From positions 1 through 8,599 of the forward strand of contig CAYMYI010000152.1 in NCBI GenBank assembly GCA_964394585.1: a stretch of 8,599 bases of DNA, given 5' to 3'. A program made the translations under genes and the position numbers. Shown piece after piece: positions 1 to 7,849 of this stretch. The first letter of the stretch is position 1. Every line of letters begins with the position of its first letter. This DNA comes from CAYUJH01 sp964394585 (GTDB lineage Bacteria > Bacteroidota > Bacteroidia > Cytophagales > Flammeovirgaceae). Below the pieces are notes generated by a model. The model saw nothing but the letters and a program-made list of their open reading frames with translations, was not told the DNA's origin and searched no databases.

Positions 1-305
1 TCGCAGATCGATAGCGAACCGCTCGTATAAACAGGTGAGCTAACGGAGGGGGCAACTGTAAGAGTGAAGGGAGTGGTAGCTACGGGACTTTCACAACCAT
101 TTGGGCTCACAATCGTCGCATAAATAGGCGTATTAAGAATTCCTTGTGTAATGGGCGTATATTTTCCTTTTATGTTTGGATCAAATTGGAGTTGGTTATT
201 TAGCGAAACCCCGTTTTCATCATAAAAATTATAGGATTGATTAGCTGTGGTGTCTGCTCCTATCATTGTAAACGTTAGTTCTTCAAACGTACAAGCAGTC
301 AGCAC
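1..305 (-). other. Ig-like domain(s), array continues beyond window
   Basis: From about residue 2446. C2450 and C2512 lie 62 residues apart in strand contexts (L-T-A-C-T-F and S-P-N-G-C-E-S-P), the spacing expected of the disulfide in the Ig-like domains common in giant Bacteroidota surface proteins. After a linker (V-A-P-S-V-S-S-P-V-Y) the last visible residue, C2546 in S-L-S-I-C, looks like the first cysteine of a second such domain. A short tandem array leading to a C-terminal sorting domain is therefore likely, but not visible. Confidence 0.55.
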
Positions 306-3300
306 GGAGGAAGTTCGTTCCACAGCCGGTGCAAAGTTCAGTTCGGTGCAACTGTTAGCAAGTCCTATATACTTGGTTGCCCCCGAGGTCAACGAAAGCG
401 CTCTTCTAGTCAGAGCATTTACACGAACGCCTTCACTTACCCATATAGCTCCATTTGGTCCGGTAACTACGCGGGTAGAGGCTCTAATAGGATAACTAGT
501 AAAGCCACTGCTCCCAATATTTACAGCGAAATCAATCGCTGCTCCCAATGATTCGACCCCAAAGATACCTTCTGTAAAGAGAGCGGTGATAGGTTCACCA
601 TTATCGATAAATTCCGTAATAGGATTGGGATCAGAAGCATCAAAATGAGCTATCAATTCACCAGCGGCGGTTACATTAGTAACACTTACCGAAAGAGAGT
701 ATTGATCTTGAAAAGGAAAATTGTATACAGTAGCACCATCTATAAAGTAACCGAACTTGCCATTTACAAACCCTCCGGCAGCATTGAACGACGCAGGGCT
801 TCCATCTCCTATCATTAAAATAAATGAATTAGTAATTACCTCTCCTGAAAGCGTTAGGATTGTACTCACATTAATATCGCCTTGCAGATTCAAAACCCCA
901 GAAACTTGCATATTGGAAATACTGAGTGGAGCAGGTCCCGGGTGGGTTAGCGTCGTAATGCCACCAAAAACATATTCTCCAACGCCTGCGATGTTTCCTG
1001 CCGTGATGGTAACATCGCCTAACACTTCTGCTATACTTCCGAAATCTACCGTGAATGTCCCCCCTGCTACAATCAAATTATCAGCTATAGTAAGTTTATT
1101 AGCGCTAGAAGCAATGGTAACTGTAGGAGCACTGGCTTGCATTTCTACTACTGATACTTCTTCTATCGAACTGATAATACAGTTATTAGAAAAGTTGATA
1201 TCAAAAATAGCGGTATCGCCTACCGAAGGCACTCCTGCCCCTCCAATTCCTCCGGAGACCCCAGCCCAATTAAGGGGGTCGTTCCAATCGGTACTTATAG
1301 TGCCTATCCAATATTTCACATTGCTGAGCGAAGGGTCAAACGCAGTATTTAGCCCTGCAGCCACAATACCACCCACCGTTGAGATAGGTGCATTGACCGT
1401 AACTCCTACAATATCGTTATTCACGGCATCTACACTGCCTGACCCAATATCCCACGTGCCATTGTTGAAATCATAAAAGCCGGTTACCAAACTTAATTCG
1501 TCTAATGCCCCTACATCGGAATTATCGTAGGTAGCATCGATGGTTACATCTATTGTGGCACTAGCGCCATTCACGGTTACTTCCCAATATCTTGTTAAAG
1601 AAGCTCCTGCTTGATAAATGTATGCACTCGGTTCGCCATCAACTGCTTGGACAGTCATTTGCCCGCTAGGGCCAACATTGGAAGCGTTGAGGGTAATAGG
1701 CGAATAGATATTTCCGGCACCAACGGGGAACGTAAACGTTTGGTCTCCTGTGAGTTGAAGTGTTACAAGGCCTATTCCGCCAATATCAATAAAATTTGTT
1801 GCACCGGCACCGGTAATAGTACTCCCTGCGGTTAACTCTAAGACGATGTTGTTCACATTTAAGACGCCAGAGTTCAAATTGAGGGCTGAGCCTACTGAAA
1901 CATTGCTAGTTCCTGCCAAATTCACATTCGCATCAACAATCAAATTATCAAAATTGACCAAAGAAGCATTCGTAATGTTTTGCGTGTTTACTTGGAAGGT
2001 AGCGGTTCCGGCATTGAAAGTAACATTGGCAGTAGTGGTAATCCCTCCTTCAAAAAGAAGGCGTCCGGGCGTTGTTACTGCCGTTGTGTTCCACGTTTCG
2101 TTGAAGGCAGGGCCATTACTCACTATGTTTACTAGCCCTTGGAAGCGATTGACACCCAAATCGTCGGTATCTACAAAATCGCCATTTCCACCGAGGTTGA
2201 ATGTTCCGGCTATGGTTAAGTCGTAAGAAGATGGCAATAACTGTACTCCTTTATCTACCGTCAAATCGCCATTTACTGTGGTATTCCCTATTAGGTTTCG
2301 TGCAAATGTTGCCGGCGTACCCAATTGGGCATCCATACTTAAATGATGATATATTGTTGGATATATATCAAGTGCAGACGAAGCCTTATTATATACCACA
2401 TGATTGTTTGCAGCAGTAAAATCGAAACTGAATGAACTCGTAGGAGCTTCTTTGAAGTGTAAATTAGCTCCTGAGTCGTTTTGCAAAGAACCATTGGCAG
2501 TATGGGTTGTAGCCCACAAGACAAGCGTTCCTGTTACAGATAGTTTATTTAGCAATGTATTGCCCGCTCCAATCGTTAGGTCGCCATAGAGGTTCACTGT
2601 TCCACTTCCATCTAGGTCTACATCATCGGTTAGTTCTACATTGCGCAAATTTGCCGCTGCACCTGCCCCTGTGATAAACGTTTGGGAAGTAGTAAAATCG
2701 ACACTAGGCTGGTTGGTTACATCGTCGATAGTAAACGTAGCGCCATTATGGGTTACACCTCCTTGAAATTCTATAATATCGTCGGAGGTAATTTGGAAAA
2801 CACCCCCAGCATTTATGGTAAGTAGTCCACCGAAGGTGTGGGTGCTCACTCCATTGGTGGCATCGGAGTATGTTCCATTTACCGATACCCCATTTGTAAA
2901 CGAGATATTTTCCGTTGTGGGGGTAAACGTAGCACCGGCTTCTACAAACAAATTATCAATGGTTAAGGCGGTAAGCGTTTGTAGAGTAGTAGTATTTTCG
3001 ACACTAACCGTAGGCAAAGAGAAACCTGGTATCCCATCAATATTTTGTGTAGCGCCACCATCAAAAATTAAAAGGCCTGAGATAGCCACTGGGGTGGCTG
3101 CCAACGAGGTGAAGTCGCCTCCGATATTTAGTTGGTTAGTAGCTAGTAAGGCAATTTGCCCATTTGCTGAGACCTCTATATAGTCTGCAATATCGCCATT
3201 TTGCGCCGATTGCAGCGTGATGGCAGGCCCGGCTTGGTCGTCGATTATTAGTGAGTTGGCTGTATATGCTGCATTGGCGGTTACTGTATAAGCCCCTGCC

Positions 3301-6300
3301 ACAATGGAATGATCTAGGACAACATCATCGGCAACTGTAGGAACTCCATCGGGCGACCAGTTGAGCGGATCTTCCCAATTATCCAACGTGCCGCCTCCAT
3401 CCCAGCGTTTGAGCGATTGAGCGGTAAAAGCTGCCGAAAAAGTAGAAGTCCCATTGGTCGGGTTGGTCGAGGTTGCTGTAACCAAATCGCCGGCATTAAT
3501 GCCAGTTGCATTCAACGACCACACCCCGCCGGTAACTGTTGCAACACCTATGTAGGTTTGCCCTTGTTCAGGCGTACATGCTGAGTTATCAACATATACA
3601 TGGATTTCATCGCCATTGGCACATGTGGCGCAGGTACCATCTACTATGCCCGGATTGTAGGCAGAGGTAATTACCGGGATGGGTTGATCGCTATTAGCGC
3701 CTGCCGGTTGGTTAACTCCTATCGTGTTACAGTAAATACTATTGCCAATATGTGTTATTCCGTTGGCGTTCGTATTGATATTGATTCCATTATTTGTGGA
3801 ATTGGTAATCAGATTTGCCTCTCCTGCCAATGTGCCCCCAATGGTGGCATCCACCGCAGAAGCGTTCAGGGCAATGATAGCATTTGTGTGCCCTCCGGCA
3901 GCTCCGGCAGGTGTTAAACCAAATACATTGTTTTGAATGATTACATTGTTATCGGCTAGGCGTATTGCTGTGGTAGCGCTTTCAAAAATATTGCGATCTT
4001 CCGGAGCCGGGCTACCAATGATATGATTCCCTCCTGCAGCATCTAAAAAGATACTATTGCCGTTGTTAATGAAATGATTCCCATAAAATTGCATATCGCT
4101 GTGGGCGCTAGTTACATACACCGCACTCGCATCAAAATCTTCAATAATTAATCCTTTTATAATTGTAAAACTGGCATCGAAATTATCGAAAACAAATAAG
4201 CTAGAATTTCCGGAAGCTCCTTTTCGTACCCTTACACCATACACAGCATCGCTTTCGGTGCCCGCTCCTAGCGTCGCAATCGTATTGGGTGAACTGCCTG
4301 TTTGTGAGTACCCATCAATAACGACAGGGCGCGCGATATTTAAAAAACTTGCAGCCGTCATTTCAATAAGTTGAGTTCCTGCCCCCGGGATGCTAAAATC
4401 GATATAATCGATTTCGATATCTGTGTCGGCTTCATCGGTTGCCCACCGTAGTGAACCCACAGGAGGCACAGCGGCATCTGAGGTGTTGGTAACCCGAAGA
4501 GCCCACATAGGATCATCGTTAGCAGGGGTTGCATTTACTCCGAAAGTTCCATTTTTAGGTACTCCGTTGGTTTGCTTATCACCTACGTTTTGCCCGCTCG
4601 ACTCTTCAAAATCCCAATAAGCCACTAAATTCGGCGCATTGGTTACCGTACTATTAATCTCATTAGCTATTTGGAACCCGTTACGGGCCACATTCCAAAT
4701 TTTCACCTCATCAATCTGTCCTTCGAAAAAGCCTCCGTTTAAATCTTGGTCAGAGCCTATAGACCACCAGAAAGTGGATGACGTAGCATCTATCGGACGT
4801 GCACCGGTTACGGTAGAGGGCACTTCTAAACCATCTACGAATAATCGGATATTGGTAGTGCCTCCTTGCCGTGTAAAAGCCACATGATGCCACTCTTTAT
4901 TATTGATTACTGGCGCATTACTCGTGCAGAAAATCCAACCAGTTGATTGTTTATCAAACCCAACTTGGAGTTGTCCTCCTGGCTGTACATTAAAACTGAC
5001 CTGCATATTGCCAGCAAATCCTTTTTGCCACAAAATTTGATTTAACCCAGAGTTATCGTACACTTTAATCCAAGCCTCTGCAGAAATATCGTTTGCATCG
5101 CCAAAGGCTAAGTTTACTCCTGTATTAAAATACACAAAATCATCGACCCCATCGAGGTAAACCCCACGGTTGCCCACTAGCTGACTGGGCGCCGCAGGCA
5201 CAAACGTATTGCCTCCTCCTGCAACATTTCCAAACGTGTATTGGCTTGTAATACCCGATGCTGCCGGAATGGTTAAACCATTTGCCACTACATCGCCTAT
5301 AGTAGCCGTTCCGTTCGGTGTAGAGGGGTTCGCTGTCCACGTAGTACCATTATTGGATGCTACACGTACATCGGCAGGTACCTCTACGTAGCTTTCTATA
5401 AAAGCATCGTTCCAATACAAACGAATATCAGCAGTGCCACCGCCGGCTGCATAAATATTCCAATATTCTATTTGCGATATCGCATCGATGGAGGCATCGA
5501 ACGTAGTACCCAAAGCAGGGGCATTATTATGATAGTCCACAAAATAATTCCCAGCTAGCGTTGGGGCAATTTCTACTGGGGCATAATGCAATCCGTTGCC
5601 ACTCGGTACCGTATATGCTGTTGGTGAGCTATAATTAACGCGTGTTGTGCCTTCAACATGGCTTGTGTTACCGGGGGTATTCATTGTAGTGGTCTCAGTA
5701 ACAATCAGGTTACTTGTCGCAGTGGTTTGAATATCGCCTAAAGTGAAAAACATAGCGTTTGATACGCGAATATCATCACTCAATACTAATTTTTGCTGGG
5801 CTTCGGTGCCTCCTATGTTTACTTCCAACTCATTGAACGTTGGTGTCCCGATTGCATTGATGGTTTGTGGCCCCGTTGCCGTTTGGAAGTTGAATCGCCC
5901 TGTACTGGTAAGCGTTCCTTGGAAAAAATTATTATCGCCTCGAATAGTGATGGTTTGTCCTCCGTCGTTCAAACTAGCCCCAGGTGTGAGTGCAAAATCT
6001 CCTTCGATATTTAAACCGCTACCAAGCGTTACATTGGCCGGCCCGTTAATCTGCAAGCCATCGAATAAAATAGGTGTGGCACTCCCGCCGATAGTTCCGA
6101 TACCGTTCATACGTACTAATGCGGTATTAAGTGCATTCCCTACAAATGTTCCGTTTTGTGTGTAGTTACCAAACACACTAAGTGTCGATGCTCCTGTACT
6201 CATATCCAATGTACCGTCAATTAATACATTCCCATTCACCGTCAGGTCGTTTCCATTCATGTCGAATGTATTGCCACTCACGATAATCAAATCGTTAAGG

Positions 6301-7640
6301 TTGGGCGGTGTAGCTGTATTCAAGGTGATGTTTCCATTGATGCGGACATCGTCGCCGGCGGAGGGTAAAATGCCTAGCGACCAACTATCGGGGTCGGTCC
6401 AATCGCCCGTAACAGTTTCAGTGTTGCGCACATCGGTAGCGGCAAATTCAAATGCTCCAATATCGGCACTTGGTCCGGAGCGGGTGAAGTCGCGGCCATC
6501 GCGTGGAGGTAAAAAGCCTGTTGGAAATGGAATTTGGTTGATAGCAGGACTGCCTACCGTAATAGGAAGCGTTTTGGCAGGGCCGCCGTTAAATCCATAT
6601 GTACCCAATGTAGGGTTTAAGGTATTGTTTAGCGAACTCCCCGTGCCGAGCGTAGGCGCCGGGTTTACAAAACCGAAGAGGTTATAGCCAAAATCGGTAA
6701 AATTGCCCGCGCCTTCTACTTCTATATCAAATTGATTGGTGCCATTTAGAGGCCCACCAGTGGAGTTTAAGTTTTGGGAAATGATGCTAAACCGCGCGAA
6801 TAAATTCCCTGATTCAACGTATACCGCTGCATTGTTGACCCCAAAGTTATTGGCTTGGTTGGCAACAATAGTGCAACTTTCTAAAGAGAGTTGCCCGCCC
6901 GCCATAAAAATCACTTCGTCTTGGTTGCCATGAAACGTAGAGTTAATGACCTCCGAACTCCCGCCCGTAGTTGCTATCCCTGAACCCCTGCCAATACATT
7001 GGTTTCCATCGAATGAGGAATTTTCTACCGTAAGGCTAGAACCTGCACCTGAGTTATAAATCCCGGCGCCTCTCAGCCCTGATAAACCAATGGCAAAGTT
7101 ATTTTCAAAGCGGCAACCAATAATTTCAACAACCCCATTGTTATTGAGCACTGCACCGCCATTTGCACCATCGTTTCGCCCTGAATAGTTATTGCTGAAC
7201 GTAACTAGTTGTGCTTTAAAGTAGCCTTCGTTGTATACTGCCCCCCCTCCATTTCCTTGGTCGGGGTAGCCATCATCGAGAGTGAGATTCCGAAGGATAA
7301 GCCGCCCGGTAGTTACATAAAAAAAGCGTAGGTCATCGCCACCCAATCGATTAATCGTTGAGCCACTTCCATTGATAATCAAATCGTTGGCTTCGGTGAT
7401 AACGGGGTAGCCAATGCCATCGCCCCCTGGGCCTAATAAAAATTGATTGGTGGTATATGTGCCTACTGTGAGGTTTATAATGCTTACATCGCCGTCTGTA
7501 TTTGCATTGGTAATAGCGGTACGGAGTTGAGCGACGTTGGCGGCGCTATAGGTAATTTGCGCTTTCCCTTCGTGATAAAGATGTGCCAATACCACACAAA
7601 GCAAACCATAAACTCCAAAGCGTTGTATAGTTGTTTTCAT
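1..7640 (-). CDS. Giant modular secreted/cell-surface protein (beta-helix, LamG, W-block and Ig-like modules), C-terminus cut by window edge
   Basis: The frame opens at ATG 7640 and has no stop over 2546 codons to the window edge, so the protein is partial. The start is chosen because it directly precedes a signal peptide (K2, hydrophobic 9-21, cleavage likely after A27 in G-K-A-Q). Modules in order are: choice-of-anchor Q-like beta-helix 28-400, W block 404-823, LamG 824-1046, second beta-helix plus Cys domain 1047-1410, W block 1411-2107, W block 2108-2445, and Ig-like from 2446. Composition is typical of extracellular beta proteins: rich in Thr, Asn, Gly, Ser and Val, poor in Lys and Cys. 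Such mosaics in Bacteroidota are usually exported by T9SS and act as adhesins, glycan binders or gliding-related surface proteins; here that role is inference. No catalytic site was recognised. The upstream A/T-rich leader has no Shine-Dalgarno sequence, as usual in this phylum. A candidate promoter lies about 145 bases upstream. Confidence is high for the gene and moderate for its role. Confidence 0.93.
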   Translation of the reverse strand, partial: MKTTIQRFGVYGLLCVVLAHLYHEGKAQITYSAANVAQLRTAITNANTDGDVSIINLTVGTYTTNQFLLGPGGDGIGYPVITEANDLIINGSGSTINRLGGDDLRFFYVTTGRLILRNLTLDDGYPDQGNGGGAVYNEGYFKAQLVTFSNNYSGRNDGANGGAVLNNNGVVEIIGCRFENNFAIGLSGLRGAGIYNSGAGSSLTVENSSFDGNQCIGRGSGIATTGGSSEVINSTFHGNQDEVIFMAGGQLSLESCTIVANQANNFGVNNAAVYVESGNLFARFSIISQNLNSTGGPLNGTNQFDIEVEGAGNFTDFGYNLFGFVNPAPTLGTGSSLNNTLNPTLGTYGFNGGPAKTLPITVGSPAINQIPFPTGFLPPRDGRDFTRSGPSADIGAFEFAATDVRNTETVTGDWTDPDSWSLGILPSAGDDVRINGNITLNTATPPNLNDLIIVSGNTFDMNGNDLTVNGNVLIDGTLDMSTGASTLSVFGNYTQNGTFVGNALNTALVRMNGIGTIGGSATPILFDGLQINGPANVTLGSGLNIEGDFALTPGASLNDGGQTITIRGDNNFFQGTLTSTGRFNFQTATGPQTINAIGTPTFNELEVNIGGTEAQQKLVLSDDIRVSNAMFFTLGDIQTTATSNLIVTETTTMNTPGNTSHVEGTTRVNYSSPTAYTVPSGNGLHYAPVEIAPTLAGNYFVDYHNNAPALGTTFDASIDAISQIEYWNIYAAGGGTADIRLYWNDAFIESYVEVPADVRVASNNGTTWTANPSTPNGTATIGDVVANGLTIPAASGITSQYTFGNVAGGGNTFVPAAPSQLVGNRGVYLDGVDDFVYFNTGVNLAFGDANDISAEAWIKVYDNSGLNQILWQKGFAGNMQVSFNVQPGGQLQVGFDKQSTGWIFCTSNAPVINNKEWHHVAFTRQGGTTNIRLFVDGLEVPSTVTGARPIDATSSTFWWSIGSDQDLNGGFFEGQIDEVKIWNVARNGFQIANEINSTVTNAPNLVAYWDFEESSGQNVGDKQTNGVPKNGTFGVNATPANDDPMWALRVTNTSDAAVPPVGSLRWATDEADTDIEIDYIDFSIPGAGTQLIEMTAASFLNIARPVVIDGYSQTGSSPNTIATLGAGTESDAVYGVRVRKGASGNSSLFVFDNFDASFTIIKGLIIEDFDASAVYVTSAHSDMQFYGNHFINNGNSIFLDAAGGNHIIGSPAPEDRNIFESATTAIRLADNNVIIQNNVFGLTPAGAAGGHTNAIIALNASAVDATIGGTLAGEANLITNSTNNGININTNANGITHIGNSIYCNTIGVNQPAGANSDQPIPVITSAYNPGIVDGTCATCANGDEIHVYVDNSACTPEQGQTYIGVATVTGGVWSLNATGINAGDLVTATSTNPTNGTSTFSAAFTAQSLKRWDGGGTLDNWEDPLNWSPDGVPTVADDVVLDHSIVAGAYTVTANAAYTANSLIIDDQAGPAITLQSAQNGDIADYIEVSANGQIALLATNQLNIGGDFTSLAATPVAISGLLIFDGGATQNIDGIPGFSLPTVSVENTTTLQTLTALTIDNLFVEAGATFTPTTENISFTNGVSVNGTYSDATNGVSTHTFGGLLTINAGGVFQITSDDIIEFQGGVTHNGATFTIDDVTNQPSVDFTTSQTFITGAGAAANLRNVELTDDVDLDGSGTVNLYGDLTIGAGNTLLNKLSVTGTLVLWATTHTANGSLQNDSGANLHFKEAPTSSFSFDFTAANNHVVYNKASSALDIYPTIYHHLSMDAQLGTPATFARNLIGNTTVNGDLTVDKGVQLLPSSYDLTIAGTFNLGGNGDFVDTDDLGVNRFQGLVNIVSNGPAFNETWNTTAVTTPGRLLFEGGITTTANVTFNAGTATFQVNTQNITNASLVNFDNLIVDANVNLAGTSNVSVGSALNLNSGVLNVNNIVLELTAGSTITGAGATNFIDIGGIGLVTLQLTGDQTFTFPVGAGNIYSPITLNASNVGPSGQMTVQAVDGEPSAYIYQAGASLTRYWEVTVNGASATIDVTIDATYDNSDVGALDELSLVTGFYDFNNGTWDIGSGSVDAVNNDIVGVTVNAPISTVGGIVAAGLNTAFDPSLSNVKYWIGTISTDWNDPLNWAGVSGGIGGAGVPSVGDTAIFDINFSNNCIISSIEEVSVVEMQASAPTVTIASSANKLTIADNLIVAGGTFTVDFGSIAEVLGDVTITAGNIAGVGEYVFGGITTLTHPGPAPLSISNMQVSGVLNLQGDINVSTILTLSGEVITNSFILMIGDGSPASFNAAGGFVNGKFGYFIDGATVYNFPFQDQYSLSVSVTNVTAAGELIAHFDASDPNPITEFIDNGEPITALFTEGIFGVESLGAAIDFAVNIGSSGFTSYPIRASTRVVTGPNGAIWVSEGVRVNALTRRALSLTSGATKYIGLANSCTELNFAPAVERTSSVLTACTFEELTFTMIGADTTANQSYNFYDENGVSLNNQLQFDPNIKGKYTPITQGILNTPIYATIVSPNGCESPVATTPFTLTVAPSVSSPVYTSGSLSIC
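306..1319 (-). repeat. Protein repeat: W block 3 of the giant protein (divergent)
   Basis: Residues 2108-2445. It begins V-K-Y-W-I-G-T with D-W-N-D-P-L-N-W-A-G shortly after W2111, then a Gly-rich loop, G-V-P-S-V-G-D and a strand run with G-D-V-T-I-T-A-G-N-I and L-N-L-Q-G-D-I turns. The Y-N-F-P-F motif and the strand after it match the closing part of blocks 1 and 2. The E-Y-W / R-Y-W motif is absent, so the C-terminal part has diverged. The boundary with the following Ig-like domain is approximate. Confidence 0.55.
1320..3410 (-). repeat. Protein repeat: W block 2 of the giant protein (long form)
   Basis: Residues 1411-2107, about 700 residues and clearly longer than blocks 1 and 3. It opens with R-W-D-G-G, then N-W-E-D-P-L-N-W, a G-V-P turn and a D-D-V-V-L strand. 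A very long run of strand-turn units follows (for example G-N-T-T-V-N-G-D-L-T-V and F-E-G-G-I-T-T-T-A-N-V), consistent with an extended beta-solenoid. It closes with Q-T-F-T-F-P-V-G-A-G-N, Y-S-P-I-T-L, L-T-R-Y-W-E-V (W2019) and G-T-W-D-I-G-S-G. The extra length is best explained by added solenoid rungs, which is an inference. Confidence 0.6.
3411..4502 (-). other. Right-handed beta-helix region 2 followed by a small Cys-containing domain
   Basis: Residues 1047-1410. The region opens with V-T-N-T-S-D and S-L-R-W-A-T-D-E-A, then a D-F-S-I-P-G strand and V-I-D-G-Y-S-Q-T-G. This start resembles the family in which V-x-N-T-x-D-x-G-x-G-S-L-R-x-A-I precedes an I-D-G-x-S-Q-P-G turn. It then continues as beta-helix rungs (N-N-V-I-I-Q-N-N-V-F-G, G-N-S-I-F-L-D). 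After about residue 1320 comes a separate strand domain with G-D-E-I-H-V-Y-V-D, G-Q-T-Y-I-G and three cysteines (C1337, C1340, C1355). It differs in type from beta-helix region 1, so it is unlikely to be a recent duplication of it. Confidence 0.65.
4503..5171 (-). other. LamG / concanavalin A-like jelly-roll domain
   Basis: Residues 824-1046 fit the LamG-like jelly-roll (Laminin_G_3 type) with its usual order of signatures: G-V-Y-L-D-G-V-D-D-F near the start, A-E-A-W-I-K, E-W-H-H-V-A-F-T-R, R-L-F-V-D-G, F-E-G-Q-I-D-E-V-K-I-W-N and finally A-Y-W-D-F-E. The length of about 220 residues is normal for the family. These domains bind glycans or proteins and often sit beside catalytic or adhesive modules. 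The carbohydrate or protein bound here cannot be told from sequence. This is the most securely recognised domain in the protein. Confidence 0.85.
5172..6431 (-). repeat. Protein repeat: W block 1 of the giant protein
   Basis: Residues 404-823. The block opens with D-W-T-D-P-D-S-W (W414, W420), then a Gly and a D-D-V-R-I strand. About 200 residues follow of alternating strands with V-N-G-N-V and I-D-G-T-L turns that look like a beta-solenoid. It ends with a Y-T-V-P-S-G-N-G segment, an I-E-Y-W motif (W727) and a T-A-D-I-R-L-Y-W strand, then leads into the LamG domain. The same order of motifs recurs in block 2. The homology is at protein level only; I saw no long DNA repeat. I know no precise family name for the complete block. 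Confidence 0.6.
6441..7559 (-). other. Right-handed beta-helix region 1 (choice-of-anchor Q type)
   Basis: Residues 28-400 carry repeated short strand-turn rungs with Asn/Gly turns, such as G-G-A-V-Y-N-E-G, G-G-A-V-L-N-N-N-G, G-A-G-I-Y-N-S-G and S-S-F-D-G-N-Q, typical of parallel beta-helix (PbH1) folds. The region closes with G-S-P-A-I-N (about 360), a D-G-R-D-F motif and D-I-G-A-F-E-F ending at residue 399. That closing pattern is the hallmark of the choice-of-anchor Q family found on many bacterial surface proteins. Related helices include polysaccharide lyases, but no lyase catalytic residues can be assigned by eye, so binding or a structural role is equally possible. Confidence 0.75.
7560..7640 (-). 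other. Signal peptide of the giant surface protein
   Basis: Residues 1-27 show a Sec-type signal: a short basic n-region (M-K-T-T-I-Q-R), a hydrophobic core (V-Y-G-L-L-C-V-V-L-A) and a polar c-region ending G-K-A before Q28. Cleavage before a Gln, in an A-Q context, is common in exported Bacteroidota proteins. C15 lies in the hydrophobic core and is not followed by the small residues of a lipobox, so a lipoprotein is unlikely. The cleavage site is my reading by eye. Confidence 0.8.
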
Positions 7641-7849
7641 AAATAGATAGTGATAGAATAAAAAAACAGGTATTATTTCCTTGAGTAAATAAAAAGACGA
7701 TAATGTATACGTTCATTTACGAACCAAACGGACGATTCGTTTATCAACTTTTGGATAATACGCAGTAAAAAGTTTAAGGATTTCCAAAGTTACAACTTCA
7801 TATAGCCCAACATAATTACTTCTCATTTTCAGATAAATGTATTACAAGA
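7641..7849 (-). other. AT-rich intergenic region / 5' leader of the giant gene
   Basis: These 209 bases hold no credible gene. They are much more AT-rich than the flanking coding sequence. On the minus strand they contain the candidate promoter below and then a leader of about 140 bases with several 4-5 bp inverted repeats around 7711-7742 and two T-rich runs. There is no clear intrinsic terminator for the upstream 236-residue gene, because no stable GC stem is followed by a U tract. Confidence 0.7.
7785..7814 (-). promoter_or_regulatory. Candidate Bacteroidota-type promoter for the giant gene
   Basis: On the minus strand, TAACTTTG (7792-7785) matches the Bacteroidota -7 box TAnnTTTG exactly. 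Eighteen bases upstream is TATG (7814-7811), one base from the TTTG of the -33 box and at an accepted spacing. Transcription would start near 7778, giving a leader of about 138 bases. The short consensus makes chance matches possible in AT-rich DNA. Confidence 0.4.

Noticed and set aside
757..1476. A 239-codon open frame on the plus strand (and similar ones at 5743-6165, 6259-6687, 1846-2226 and 2815-3183)
   Set aside because: They lie antisense to the giant gene, largely in the same relative frame, have Pro/Val/Ser-rich sequences without domains, and are explained by the codon use of the minus-strand gene.
2339..2524. A 61-codon minus-strand frame within W block 2
   Set aside because: It is a shadow in another frame of the continuous coding sequence, without a start context or recognisable content.
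2601..2624. D-V-D-L-D-G-S-G resembling an EF-hand or dockerin calcium loop
   Set aside because: Position 8 is Gly instead of a hydrophobic residue, position 12 is not acidic, no flanking helices exist, and it fits a turn between solenoid strands.
7715..7745. Possible intrinsic terminator between the two genes
   Set aside because: Stems are only 4-5 bp, AT-containing and mutually exclusive, and the following T-rich stretch is too distant.
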